Shown here: one piece after another, positions 50,393 through 59,343 of the stretch
How positions within the stretch are numbered: the stretch's first letter is position 1
Layout: each line of letters opens with the position of its first letter
DNA from: Streptomyces sp. A1277
Lineage (GTDB): Bacteria > Actinomycetota > Actinomycetes > Streptomycetales > Streptomycetaceae
Direction of reading: 5' to 3'
DNA: 64,000 bases
NCBI RefSeq assembly: GCF_004795015.1
Contig: NZ_SSBI01000023.1
Coordinates: 46,753 to 110,752, forward strand
Translations under genes and position numbers: made by a program
Notes under the pieces: model-generated
Seen by the model: the letters and a program-made list of their open reading frames with translations, nothing else
What the model was told of the DNA's origin: nothing
Database searches by the model: none

Positions 50393-50498
50393 CTTCTCTC
50401 CGCGTCCGGCGCTGATTCGAGGCACCCTCACGTCAGTTTTCCCGAGGGCCCCTCAGGTTAGCCGTCACGGGCCCACCGCATCCGCGGAGGGGACACGC

Positions 50499-51378
50499 AT
50501 GATCTTGGTGACGGGAGCCACCGGTTCCATCGGCAGGTCTCTGGTGCGCCGGCTGCGTCAGGACGGTGCGCCGTTCACGGCGCTGGTGCGCGACGAGAGC
50601 AAGGGGAGGGCGCTCGGCTGCGGTTTCGTCGTCGGCGACTTCGACGACCCGGGCTCGGTCGCCGGGGCGCTCAAGGGGGTGGACCGGCTGTTCTTCAACG
50701 GCTCCGGCGCCGAGCCGGTGGACGGGGAGCAGTCGATGATTCGCCGGCAGAAGACCGTGATCGACGCGGTGCGTGCGGCCGGCGTCGCCCACGTGGTGAA
50801 GGTGTCGGTCTGGCACGCCCGGCAGGGGCGAAGCTCTCCCAGGGAGCGCACTGGGAGATCGAGGAACACCTCAAGGTATCCGGCCTCGCCTGGTCGGTGC
50901 TCCAGCCGGCCGGTTTCATGCAGAATTTCCTCGCCCCCGGGGGCCTACACCCCGGACGGAGACCTGATCGCCTCCCACGGCAGCACTCCCGTCGCCCACA
51001 TCGACTGCCACGACATCGACGCCTGCGCGGCCGTCCTGCTGACCGGGGCGCGCGGCGAGGGGGAGACCTCCGTCCTCAGGGCCCCGAGGCGCTCACCGGC
51101 GCGGACGTCGCCGACAAGATCGCGTCGGCGTTGGCCGGGTCGTGGGCCGCGCGGAACTTCCCGCCGAGACCCTTGCCGACGCCATGGCGGCCCAGGGGCT
51201 GCCGCGCCGGTTCGGCGAGGATCTCGCCGTGCTGGTGAAGGAGGTCGCCGCCGGATCCCAGGCCGTGACCACCACGGCGGTCCAGGACATCACGGGCCGG
51301 CCGCCGCGCGCGTTCGACGACTTCCTGGCCGCCAACCCGGAGGCCCTGCGGGCAGCGCTCTTGCAGGCACCGCGGTAG
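50499..51378 (+). pseudogene. NmrA-like NAD(P)-binding protein, broken by about four frameshifts
   Basis: Starting at ATG 50499 (GGAGG eight bases upstream), the sequence MILVTGATGSIGRSLVRRLRQDGAPFTALVRDESKG is a normal NmrA/SDR Rossmann start. The continuous family sequence then jumps between frames: VVKVSVWHA in the first, LAWSVLQPAGFMQNFLAP in a second, TPDGDLIASHGSTPVAHIDCHDIDACAAVLL back in the first. GPEALTGADVADKIASALA is again in the second, and ELPAETLADAMAAQGLPRRFGEDLA to the end is in the third. No sequence is missing; only small insertions or deletions separate the pieces. Without them it would be a protein of about 290 residues. Confidence 0.8.
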
Positions 51379-51747
51379 CCGGTTCGGCCGGGCGGCCTCC
51401 AGGAGCGCGGTCGGGGAGCGTGATCGGCGAGCCCGACGGCATGCGCTGCTCCCCCGCCGCGACGTGCAGCGCGGGATGCCGCTCCGCGGAGGCCGCCGGT
51501 GGCGCCGAGACGTGGGTGTCCCGCCTGTACCTCGTTCGCGTTGAAATTCCGACATCCGGAAGGTCGATCGGCTGAGCCGGGAACAGCCGGTCCTGCCGGA
51601 ACGGTTGCATCGACCGAGGGGCCGGCGCCGCACGGCGGGGGAGACGGAGACCGCAAGGTCGTTCGCCCCGCCGGGGACCGGCCCCACGAGCGCGGTACGC
51701 CCGCCGCGTACTCGGACCAGGACGTACTCATGCAGGAGGACAGTGTC
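51379..51747. other. 370 bases without a recognisable gene
   Basis: Between the broken NmrA-like gene and the Mca-like gene nothing convincing is coded on either strand. A minus-strand frame near 51400-51560 (SPITLPDRAPGG) has a faintly coding look but no start or family. The promoter of the Mca-like gene should lie at the right end. Confidence 0.3.
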
Positions 51748-52581
51748 ATGACTGACCGGCCGTTGACGCTCATGGCAGTGCACGCCCACCCCGACGACGA
51801 GGCCACCGGAACGGGAGGGGTCCTCGCGCGGTATGCGGCGGAAGGCATGCGCACGGTTCTTGTGACGTGTACCGACGGTGGCTGCGGTGACGGACCGGGA
51901 GGAGTCAAGCCCGGCGAACCCGGGCACGACCCGGCGGCCGTCGCCCTGATGCGACGCCGTGAACTGGAGGCGAGTTGTGAGGTCCTGAAGGTCAGTGACC
52001 TGGAGATGCTGGACTATGCCGACTCCGGGATGACGGGGTGGCCGAGCAATGACGCCCCCGGTTCCTTCTGGCGGACCCCCGTGGCGGAGGGCGCCGCACG
52101 ACTTGCGCAGCTCATGCGGCACTACCGGCCCGATGTGGTCGTCACCTACGACGAGAACGGCTTCTACGGTCACCCCGACCACATTCAGGCCCACCGCATC
52201 ACGATGGCGGCGTTGGAGATGACCGAGCTGACACCGAAGGTGTACTGGACGACGGCGCCGCGCTCGATGATGCAGCGCTTCGGGGAGACCATGCGCGAGT
52301 TCGGCGCGGACATGCCCGAGCCGGATCCGGCCGAGGCCGCCGCGATGGCCGAGATCGGGCTCCCCGACGACGAGATCACCACGTGGGTGGACACCACCGC
52401 GTTCAGCGGTCAGAAGTTCGATGCGTTGGCCGCGCACGCCAGTCAGGGCGAGAACATCTTCTTCCTCAAGATGGGCAAGGAGAGGTTCGGCGCGTTCATG
52501 GGCATGGAGACCTTCGTACGGGTCAAGGACACCACCGGCGCGGCCGTCCCCGAGAACGATCTCTTCGCCGGCCTGCGCTGA
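51748..52581 (+). CDS. PIG-L family deacetylase, mycothiol S-conjugate amidase-like
   Basis: This 277-residue zinc enzyme of the PIG-L/MshB/Mca family shows AVHAHPDDEATGTGG (zinc ligands His, Asp and catalytic Asp), a lid-like CTDGGCGDGPGG, VVTYDENGFYGHPDHIQAHRIT (zinc His), and ALAAHASQGEN. The last two segments are very close to mycothiol conjugate amidase Mca, which cleaves mycothiol-toxin adducts, but the family also contains other sugar deacetylases. ATG 51748 has AGGAGG upstream; the ATG at 51730 lies just before that site and is less likely. Confidence 0.87.
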   Translation: MTDRPLTLMAVHAHPDDEATGTGGVLARYAAEGMRTVLVTCTDGGCGDGPGGVKPGEPGHDPAAVALMRRRELEASCEVLKVSDLEMLDYADSGMTGWPSNDAPGSFWRTPVAEGAARLAQLMRHYRPDVVVTYDENGFYGHPDHIQAHRITMAALEMTELTPKVYWTTAPRSMMQRFGETMREFGADMPEPDPAEAAAMAEIGLPDDEITTWVDTTAFSGQKFDALAAHASQGENIFFLKMGKERFGAFMGMETFVRVKDTTGAAVPENDLFAGLR

Positions 52582-52602
52582 GCAGTCCGCGTTCGCAGTG
52601 GT

Positions 52603-52634
52603 GAGCCCCCGTCGGACCGCGCCGGCGGGGGCTC
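52603..52634. terminator. bidirectional hairpin between convergent genes
   Basis: GAGCCCCCG (52603-52611) pairs with CGGGGGCTC (52626-52634), with a further CGG/CCG pairing inside the loop. It lies between the stops of the Mca-like gene and of the zinc-ribbon gene. Confidence 0.7.
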
Positions 52635-52649
52635 CCGAACCGGCGCTCC

Positions 52650-53765
52650 CTACTTCCGCATCACCAGGAAGACGATCAGCGCGGCGAGGATCAGGCCGCT
52701 CACCACCGCCGCGGCGATCTTGGCCTTGCTGTACGGGCGTTCGCCGATGACCTCGGCGGTGCGGGCGTTCACCATGACCTGCCAGCTGGTGCCCGCGTAC
52801 AGGTAGGTCAGGAACCATACGGGCAGCAGCATCAGCTTGAACGTGAGCGCCGAGTACTGGGTGTCCAGGGTGGTGACCCGTTGCTCGTCACCGCCGATGT
52901 CGGACCGGCAGTCGGACGTGATGACGGTGGCCATCCGTTCCTTGGCCGTCACCAGACCGTCCTCGGGCTCCACGTCGTACCGTACGGTCCGGAAGCCGGC
53001 CAGGTACTCCGGCTGGAACGGCTTGGCCTCCTCCAGGGGCCACGGTGTGAGCTTGTCCAGCTGTTCGTGGCCGACGTGGCTGGTGCCGGCGACGAGGACG
53101 TCGTCGAATGCGCGGCTGACCGTTCCGGAGACGGGGGACCAGCGGGTGTGGCGGACCTGGCGGGTCTTGGTGACGCTCTCGCCGTTCTCCGTCGTGGTGT
53201 ACGTCTCGGTGACGTAGTAGTGGACGCCGCGCTGACCCCGGTAGTGGGTGACCGTTTGCGCGTCGTAGGTCCAGTGCGGCAGGTAGCTGCCCTTGAACGT
53301 CTCCGCCTCGCCGACCGTCTTCAGACGGGACGGCGCGAACCAGCGGGACGATGTCCAGGCCCGCAGCGCGTCGCGGGCCGCATCCCGGTCCAGGCCGAAG
53401 GGGACCACGGCCTCCGGCCGCACCCGCTCGGTGGCTTCGGGGTCGGCGACCAGCGGGGTGGCGCAGAACTGGCAGCTGACGGAGAGGTCGTCACTCTCGG
53501 TCTGGGCGCCGCAGCCCGGGCAGACGTAGGTGCGCATGCCGCCGGGGACGGAGCTGCGCGGCTTTACGGGCAGCGGGGTCAGCTCGTCGAAGCTGTGCTC
53601 GCGGACCTCCCGCGATGCCGCGGTCACCGCCTGCTCGTGACCGCAGTACGGACAGCGCATGGCCTCGGAGCCCGGCGCGAACTCCACCGTCGCGCCGCAC
53701 GCCTGGCAGGGGTACGACCGGGAACCCGTGCCGGGATCCCCGGCGTTTCTCTCTTCGGTGTGCAA
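52650..53765 (-). CDS. double zinc-ribbon membrane protein paired with SPFH protein
   Basis: This 371-residue protein opens with two zinc ribbons: YPCQACGATVEFAPGSEAMRCPYCGHEQ and YVCPGCGAQTESDDLSVSCQFCATPL, each with two Cys-x2-Cys pairs. A soluble domain follows (GSYLPHWTYDAQTVTHYRGQRG, VRHTRWSPVSGTV). Near the C terminus are two hydrophobic segments (LMLLPVWFLTYLYAG and IAAAVVSGLILAALIVFLVM). The likely start is TTG 53765 with GAGGG upstream, 11 bases after the SPFH gene. The pairing of an SPFH gene with a TFIIB-type zinc-ribbon gene is common in bacteria, of unknown function. Confidence 0.85.
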   Translation of the reverse strand: MHTEERNAGDPGTGSRSYPCQACGATVEFAPGSEAMRCPYCGHEQAVTAASREVREHSFDELTPLPVKPRSSVPGGMRTYVCPGCGAQTESDDLSVSCQFCATPLVADPEATERVRPEAVVPFGLDRDAARDALRAWTSSRWFAPSRLKTVGEAETFKGSYLPHWTYDAQTVTHYRGQRGVHYYVTETYTTTENGESVTKTRQVRHTRWSPVSGTVSRAFDDVLVAGTSHVGHEQLDKLTPWPLEEAKPFQPEYLAGFRTVRYDVEPEDGLVTAKERMATVITSDCRSDIGGDEQRVTTLDTQYSALTFKLMLLPVWFLTYLYAGTSWQVMVNARTAEVIGERPYSKAKIAAAVVSGLILAALIVFLVMRK

Positions 53766-53776
53766 CGTCGTCCCTC

Positions 53777-54904
53777 TCAGTCCTGCGGCGGCAGCGGCGG
53801 AGGAACGGCCGCGAAGAGCCGGCCGATGTCGGGCACCTGGTCGGCGGGCAGCCAACCGGGCATGCCGTCCTTCCAGATGAGCGACGTGCGGGTCAAGGTG
53901 CCCGCGGTCACCAGACCGGTCAGCGCGGGCCGGTCGTACGGCCCCTGCTGGGTGCCGTTGACGCCGATGAACCACTGCTCCTGCACGGGCAGCGGCGGCG
54001 GACCGGCCGAAGGCGCGGGGGAGGCAGGTTGCGGTTGCGGCTGGGGCTGCGGGGTGAGGGCGGCAGCCATCCGCTGGCCCGCGGCCATGCCGAGCCCCAG
54101 CCCCATGCCTTCGCCGGCGCCGCTGCCGGGCGTGCCCGCGGCCGTGGCGAGCGCATCGGCCGCCTTCAACTGGGTGTACTGGTCGAGATTGCCCGCGATC
54201 CCCATCCGGGAACGGGTGTCGATGGCCTCCTCGACCTCCGGCGGCAGCGAGATGTTCTCGATGATGAACGTGGGGACGGCGATACCGACCGGCTTCAGCT
54301 CCTGGGAGAGCACCCCCGCGAGCCGGGTGCCGATGGCCTCCTGCCGGGTCGCCAGGTCCAGCATCGGTACCCCTGCGGTGGCGAGTGCGCCGCCCAGTTT
54401 GCCGACGATCAGCCGGCGCAGGTACTCCTGCACCTCCTCGGTGCGGAACTGCGGGTCGGTGCCCGCCAGTTCGCGCAGGAGTGCCGCCGGGTCGACCACC
54501 TGGGCCGCGTAGGCACCGAAGGCCCGCAACCGCACCATTCCGAACTCGGGGTCGCGGACGACGACGGGGTTCTGCGTGCCCCACTTCATGTCGGTGAACC
54601 GGCGGGTGGTGACGAAGTACACCTCGGCCTTGAACGGCGAGTCGAAGCCGTACTTCCAGCCCTTCAGCGTGGACAGCAGCGGCATGTTCTGGGTCTGCAG
54701 GGTGTAGGTGCCCGGCTGGAAGACGTCCGCTATCCGGCCCTCGTTGACGAAGACCGCCGTCTGCGACTCGCGTACGACGAGCTTGGCGCCCATCTTGATC
54801 TCGTTGTCGTGGCGCGGGAACCGCCACACGATGGTGTCCCGGCTGCTGTCGGTCCACTCGATGATGTCGATGAATTCCCCGCGGATGCTGTCGAACAGCC
54901 CCAT
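53777..54904 (-). CDS. SPFH/Band 7 domain protein with C-terminal GYF-like domain
   Basis: This 375-residue protein starts with MGLFDSIRGEFIDIIEWTDSSRDTIVWRFPRHDNEIKMGAKLVVRESQ, typical of the SPFH group once labelled virion core-like. It continues with the SPFH fold (about 30-260), an Ala/Gly/Met stretch, a Pro/Gln linker, and a GYF_2-type domain (about 315-365, WFIGVNGTQQGPYDRPALTGLVTAGTLTRTSLIWKDGMPGW). SPFH proteins form membrane-associated rings or cages. GYF domains bind proline-rich peptides, and the protein itself ends PPPLPPQD. ATG 54904 has GGGGAGG upstream. It is co-transcribed with the zinc-ribbon gene. Confidence 0.88.
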   Translation of the reverse strand: MGLFDSIRGEFIDIIEWTDSSRDTIVWRFPRHDNEIKMGAKLVVRESQTAVFVNEGRIADVFQPGTYTLQTQNMPLLSTLKGWKYGFDSPFKAEVYFVTTRRFTDMKWGTQNPVVVRDPEFGMVRLRAFGAYAAQVVDPAALLRELAGTDPQFRTEEVQEYLRRLIVGKLGGALATAGVPMLDLATRQEAIGTRLAGVLSQELKPVGIAVPTFIIENISLPPEVEEAIDTRSRMGIAGNLDQYTQLKAADALATAAGTPGSGAGEGMGLGLGMAAGQRMAAALTPQPQPQPQPASPAPSAGPPPLPVQEQWFIGVNGTQQGPYDRPALTGLVTAGTLTRTSLIWKDGMPGWLPADQVPDIGRLFAAVPPPLPPQD

Positions 54905-55008
54905 GGAACCTCCCCCGTTCTGCTGCGCCCCGCTCCTGATGTGCCAGGGAACGATAGCAACCAGCAGCGAAGGGGGGCCCCGCAACTGCGCGTGCCCGGG
55001 TCCTGCCG

Positions 55009-55302
55009 TCAGAGACTCCCGGGCAGGAGGCAGAGTCCGGTCGACGGGTGTTCCAGTGCGGCGATCTCGCGAGGCTCCCACCCGGCGGCGGTCCAGTACA
55101 GGCGGTCGCCGTCCAGGTGGAGGTCGATCGGTGCGGGCAGGCCGCTCCGGAGCACCTCGATGTCGGAGCGGTTCTGGGCCGTCTCACCGGCGGGGATGTC
55201 CAGGCCCGCGCGGAGGCTGCGGCCCTTGCCGCCTTTGGCCGGGCCCGGGACGAGGGTCTGCACCCGGCCGTCCGCGATGCCGACCTTTGCGAAAACTTCG
55301 GT
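55009..55302 (-). pseudogene. remnant of a YWTD/NHL-like beta-propeller protein
   Basis: About 95 residues of the minus strand (AKGGKGRSLRAGLDIPAGETAQNRSDIEVLRSGLPAPIDLHLDGDRLYWTAAGWEP) strongly resemble the C-terminal part of a Streptomyces YWTD-repeat protein, in which DIELLLDGLPEPIDL and LYWTDRG are typical. No proper start, upstream propeller blades or ribosome site are present. A gene fragment left after deletion is the best explanation. The 650-base gap otherwise holds only the CebR-controlled promoter on its right side. Confidence 0.5.
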
Positions 55303-55495
55303 CGCGGCAGCGTGCACCTCTTCTGTCCTTTGCTCCAGCTCAGGGCGTGTGCGATGCCATGTGGCACCCCTTGGGGGTCGATGTGTGGTGGCGGTGCCGT
55401 CTGATGCCGCGTGTTCCGATGTCGAAACTCTCGGGGCGCTCTCTGCGGCGCGGCTACGTATTGACAGTGCACCGTCAAGCGCGGTGTCATGGCGA

Positions 55496-55509
55496 TGGGA
55501 GCGCTCCCA
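55496..55509. promoter_or_regulatory. CebR operator upstream of the CBM2 protein gene
   Basis: TGGGAGCGCTCCCA, identical to the box at 14988-15001, lies 42 bases before the ATG of the CBM2 protein. TTGACA at 55461-55466 is a good -35 element, with a further TTGAC-N8-GTCAA repeat there. The arrangement places the repressor at or just after the transcription start, as in the xylanase promoter. Confidence 0.93.
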
Positions 55510-55551
55510 CTTCCGCACCGGCCTACGGTCCGCCACCCCGAGGAGGCACAC

Positions 55552-56727
55552 ATGTCGATCCCTCCCCCACGATTACTGCGCAGACCCTGGACGGCGGCCG
55601 GGGCCGCTGTCGCGCTGGCCCTGTCCCTCTTCGTCGCGGTGCCCGCCAGCGGCTCGGACCTGGCGGCCGGATGCCGGGTCGACTACACCGTCAACGAGTG
55701 GACCGGCGGCTACACCGCCGAGGTCCACGTCACCAACACCGGCCCCGCTCTCGATGGTTGGCGCCTGACCTGGACGTACGACGGCGACCGGCGGGTCACC
55801 TCCGCCTGGGGTGTGACCGTCACGCAGGACGGCAACGCGGTGACGGCCGTCAATGCCGCCTGGAACGGGGCCCTGGCGGGCGGCGCAACCGTCGACTTCG
55901 GTGTGCAGGGCACCTGGCGGGCCCCAGGCTCGGCGCCCGCCGACTTCGCGCTCAACGACGTGTCCTGCGGCGGTGACACCACCTCGCCGCCGACCACGCC
56001 GCCCCCGACGTCACCGCCGCCCACCGCACCGCCCTCCGCCGAGTGCGGTGACGCCGCGGTCTGCGAGGACTTCGAGGGGCAGGCCGGTCCGGTGCCCGCC
56101 GGTGACTGGCAGGTCACCGCGCCCGACTGCCAGGGCACGGGCACGGCCGCCGTCGATACGGAGGTCGCGCACAGCGGCACGCGCTCGCTGCGGCTGGACG
56201 GGCGGGCCGGCTACTGCAACCACGCCTTCGTCGCCTCCACCGCGGACCTGTCGTCGGTCGGCCCGGTGCTGCACGTCCGCATGTGGGTGCGGCACACCAC
56301 CGTGCTCCCGGCCGCGCACGTCACCTTCGTATCGATGCCCGACAGCTCCCAGGACGGCCGGGCGCTGCGGATAGGCGGACAGAACGGCGCCCTGCAGTGG
56401 AACCGGGAGAGCGACGACGCCACGCTCCCGGCGCAGAGTCCGGTCGGGGTGGGGCTGAGCAGGCCCCTGCCGACGGACGGTTGGCAGTGCCTGCGGTTCT
56501 CGGTCGACACCTCGGCGCCGGGGCTCGACACCTGGCTGAACGACGAGCAGGTGCCGGGGCTGCACGCCGACGAAGTGCCGACGCAGGACATCGACGCGCA
56601 GTGGCTCTCCCGGACCACCGCGCCCAGGCCCACCGCTCTGCGGCTGGGCTGGGAGAGCTACGGGACCGGCGACGACACCCTGTGGTTCGACGACGTGGTC
56701 GTCGGCTCCTCGCCGGTGGGCTGCTGA
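55552..56727 (+). CDS. secreted CBM2 protein with Cip1-like domain
   Basis: This 391-residue secreted protein has a signal peptide (1-about 35), then a CBM2 cellulose-binding domain (about 38-140: CRVDYTVNEWTGGYTAEVHVTNTG, LDGWRLTWTY, FGVQGTW). A Thr/Pro linker leads to a domain of about 225 residues with ECGDAAVCEDFEGQAG, AHSGTRSLRLDGRAGYCNHAFV, RMWVRHTT, GGQNGALQWNRESDDATLPAQSP and LRLGWESYG, then DTLWFDDVVVG. The second domain resembles fungal Cip1 and its actinobacterial relatives, a lyase-like fold co-expressed with cellulases. AGGAGG precedes ATG 55552. CebR control supports a role on cellulose or an associated polymer. Confidence 0.85.
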   Translation: MSIPPPRLLRRPWTAAGAAVALALSLFVAVPASGSDLAAGCRVDYTVNEWTGGYTAEVHVTNTGPALDGWRLTWTYDGDRRVTSAWGVTVTQDGNAVTAVNAAWNGALAGGATVDFGVQGTWRAPGSAPADFALNDVSCGGDTTSPPTTPPPTSPPPTAPPSAECGDAAVCEDFEGQAGPVPAGDWQVTAPDCQGTGTAAVDTEVAHSGTRSLRLDGRAGYCNHAFVASTADLSSVGPVLHVRMWVRHTTVLPAAHVTFVSMPDSSQDGRALRIGGQNGALQWNRESDDATLPAQSPVGVGLSRPLPTDGWQCLRFSVDTSAPGLDTWLNDEQVPGLHADEVPTQDIDAQWLSRTTAPRPTALRLGWESYGTGDDTLWFDDVVVGSSPVGC

Positions 56728-56867
56728 CGCCCGGCCGCCCGGCGGGGCGGGGGAGTGTCGGCCCCACGGAAACGTCCCCCCGTCGTGCGGCCCTTGACAG
56801 CCGCAAATATGATCACGTCGATCGGCCAGGGGGGTCGAGTCTTTAGGGGCCTCTGGGGGGCGACGCC

Positions 56868-57434
56868 GTGGGTGTCATTGTGGGTGCGATCGTTGCGGTT
56901 TGTGTCGTGGTGGGCGGGTGGTGGGTCGTCCGGACCTACAACCGGCTCATCCGGCTGCGGAACCAGGCGCAGGCATCGTGGGCGCAGATCGACGTGCAGC
57001 TGAAGCGGCGGCACGAGCTGATCCCGAACCTGGTCGAGACCGCGCGCGGCTACGCCGCTCACGAGCGCTCCACCTTCGAGGCGGTCACCGCCGCGCGTGG
57101 GGCTGCCGTGAACGACGGGCTCGGTGTCAAGGGCCAGGCGGCTGCCGAGACGACGCTCACCGCGACCCTGGGCAAGCTGTTCGCGCTCGGGGAGGACTAC
57201 CCGGAACTCAAGGCGGACCAGCACTTTTGTGAGGTGCAGGCCGAGTTGACGACGGCCGAGGACAAGATCGCGTACGCGCGGCAGTTCTACAACAGCGCCG
57301 TGCAGAGCTACCACACGGCGCTGGAGAGCTTCCCGGGCAACATCGTGTCGGGTCTGGGCGGCGCTCACGCCCGGCGGGAGTACTTCGAAGCCCCCGAGGT
57401 GGCGCAGGACGCCGTCCAGGTGAGATTCGCGTGA
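56868..57434 (+). CDS. LemA family membrane protein
   Basis: This 188-residue LemA protein has an N-terminal membrane helix (VGAIVAVCVVVGGWWVV). The LemA signature follows: TYNRLIRLRNQAQASWAQIDVQLKRRHELIPNLVETARGYAAHERSTFEAVTAAR, then FALGEDYPELKADQHFCEVQAELTTAEDKIAYARQFYNSAVQSYHTALESFPGN. The helical bundle faces outside. The start is GTG 56868. The gene overlaps the DUF2207 gene by four bases (GTGA), so the two are translationally coupled. Confidence 0.93.
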   Translation: MGVIVGAIVAVCVVVGGWWVVRTYNRLIRLRNQAQASWAQIDVQLKRRHELIPNLVETARGYAAHERSTFEAVTAARGAAVNDGLGVKGQAAAETTLTATLGKLFALGEDYPELKADQHFCEVQAELTTAEDKIAYARQFYNSAVQSYHTALESFPGNIVSGLGGAHARREYFEAPEVAQDAVQVRFA

Positions 57435-58999
57435 CACACATCGAACAGCTCTACTGGGGCGGCGCCGCCCTGATCGTGCTCTGGCTCGTCGTCTTCGGAC
57501 TCGTGCTGGTCGCCACCCGAAACGGCGTGGTCACGCCGGGGCCCGCGACCCAGGAGTTCGGGGACGACCCCGAACCGCCGGCCGTGGTCAGCCTGCTCGG
57601 CAACCGGTGGCGGGGTGTCGAACACGCCGCCGCGGCCACCCTGCTGGATCTCGCCGCCCGCGGGCTGGTCGAGTTGCGGCAGCACGGCGACGATCCGCTC
57701 CGCAGCACCGTCCACGTCACCGGGGCCGGCCGGGACGCGCAGGGACTGATGCCGTACGAGCTGCGCGTACTGGAACGGGTGACGGCCGCGGCGACGAACG
57801 GCGGCGCACCCATCGGGGCGATCGCGTTCCGCGACGAGAAGCGCGCCGCCTCCTGGAACACGGCGCTGCGCCGGGAGATCATCGCCGAGGCACGGCTGCG
57901 CGGCCTGTCCCGGTTCCGGTTCGCGTCCCTGCTCGTCAGCGCCCTGCTCGTCACCGCGTTCCTGCCCGGTGTGCTGTTCGCCGTGGCCGTGATCATGGGC
58001 GGGCACAATGTGCGGGCGGCGCTCGGCCTCGGTGTGGCCCCGGGCACCGTGCTGTCCTTCCTGCTCAGCAAGTCGCTGGGGGAGCGCGCGACAGCGAAGG
58101 GCCTTGAGCGGGCCGGCCACTGGGCCGGGCTGCGCGCCTGGCTGTCGGCGCACGAGGACTTCGCCCGGCTGCCGCCCGCATCCGTCACGGTGTGGGACCG
58201 CTACCTCGCGTACGGGACCGCGCTCGGCGTCACCAGCCTGACCGGTCGGCTCCTCGGCTTCGACTCCGGAGACCGGCGACGCGTCTGGTCCTCGTACGGA
58301 GGGTCCTGGCGTGCCGTGCGCATCCGCTACCCCCGGCTGCGCCCGGGTTTCGGCTGTTCGCCCCGCCGCCTGCTGCAGTTGGCGGCCGCGGCGGGCGTGG
58401 TCGCGGTGTGCCTCTGCGCGTTCGCGGTGATGCGGGAGCCCGGCTGGGTGGTCGACGCGCACAGCGGCGGCTCGCTGCGCAGGCCGGGGCTCATCCTGAG
58501 CGCCGGGTGGGTGGGCAGCGCGCTGCTCGGCCTGGTGGTGGCGGGCAAGTTCAGTCGCTGGACCCTGCTCGTGGCGTTCCTGGCGATGATGCCCGGCAAC
58601 TTCGCGAGCGCGACACACGGCTGGTTCAAGGACGCCTCGGCGCACGAAGGGCCGCTGCCGGGCGAGCTGGTGGCCGTCGCGGTCTTCGGCGCGCTGGCCG
58701 TGTACTTCGTGGTCCTCGCCTGCCTGGAGCGGCGGGAGCCGGACACGATCACCGGCGAGGTGCTGCGGATGGAGTCGCGCAAGGGCAAGGAGGCGGCCCG
58801 GTTCCTGGCCCTCGACGAGGGGGACACGGACCTGACCACCGCCTGGGCGCTGCCCGCGGCCTCGCGGGCCATCGCGACGGGCGCCCAGGTGCGGCTGCGC
58901 GTCTCGCGGGGCACCCGCGTCATCCGTTCGGCGGAGCTGGTGAGGGCCGCGAGGCCGGAGGGCGACCGAGCGGCGGTCGGCGTGCCGGACGCGTCCTGA
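57431..58999 (+). CDS. DUF2207 family membrane protein, LemA partner
   Basis: This 522-residue integral membrane protein begins with a membrane helix (GGAALIVLWLVVFGLVLVATR). A soluble part then reads PPAVVSLLGNRWRGVEHAAAATLLDLAARGLVELRQ, the winged-helix-like feature of DUF2207 C-terminal regions. Several further helices follow in the middle and C-terminal half. The usual large outer DUF2207 domain is missing from the N terminus, so this is a shorter form. The start is GTG 57431 overlapping the LemA stop. LemA and DUF2207 proteins occur together often; the function is unknown. Confidence 0.85.
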   Translation: MTHIEQLYWGGAALIVLWLVVFGLVLVATRNGVVTPGPATQEFGDDPEPPAVVSLLGNRWRGVEHAAAATLLDLAARGLVELRQHGDDPLRSTVHVTGAGRDAQGLMPYELRVLERVTAAATNGGAPIGAIAFRDEKRAASWNTALRREIIAEARLRGLSRFRFASLLVSALLVTAFLPGVLFAVAVIMGGHNVRAALGLGVAPGTVLSFLLSKSLGERATAKGLERAGHWAGLRAWLSAHEDFARLPPASVTVWDRYLAYGTALGVTSLTGRLLGFDSGDRRRVWSSYGGSWRAVRIRYPRLRPGFGCSPRRLLQLAAAAGVVAVCLCAFAVMREPGWVVDAHSGGSLRRPGLILSAGWVGSALLGLVVAGKFSRWTLLVAFLAMMPGNFASATHGWFKDASAHEGPLPGELVAVAVFGALAVYFVVLACLERREPDTITGEVLRMESRKGKEAARFLALDEGDTDLTTAWALPAASRAIATGAQVRLRVSRGTRVIRSAELVRAARPEGDRAAVGVPDAS

Positions 59000-59343
59000 G
59001 GCGCGGGCCGCGCGGGAGCGGTGGGTGAGGGAACGTTCCTTCGCGCCGAGGCGGCGGTGGGCGCCGGTGCTCCGGAGCGCCGCTCCTCGGCACCCCGGGC
59101 CGCGCTCCGGTGCTCGGCGCTCTGCCGGCCCGGTCCGAACGAAGGGCCCCGGGTCCGGCCGCTTCCCCCGGGACGAGGACCGGCGCGGGCGCTCCCGGTT
59201 GCGGCTCCGCGGGGTCGCGCGACCCTGGAGGGAGCCGTGTCCGCCGTGCGCCGATGAGCATGTACGCCGCACCGGCGGGCGGATACGAGCTGAAAGCGGG
59301 GAGGAAGGGCACCCGAACGCCGGACAGGAAGTGGGTGGGCAGC
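59000..59343. other. intergenic, no gene recognised
   Basis: The 340 bases after the DUF2207 gene show no convincing frame. A ten-base perfect palindrome (GGAACGTTCC, 59030-59039) lies 30 bases after the stop and may be a regulatory site or chance. Confidence 0.3.

Noticed and set aside
51400..51560. Minus-strand stretch with faintly coding look near the Mca-like gene
   Set aside because: No start, no stop in a sensible place, and no family resemblance I could name.
59030..59039. Perfect palindrome GGAACGTTCC after the DUF2207 gene
   Set aside because: Ten bases, single copy, not near a promoter I can define; chance is a fair explanation.
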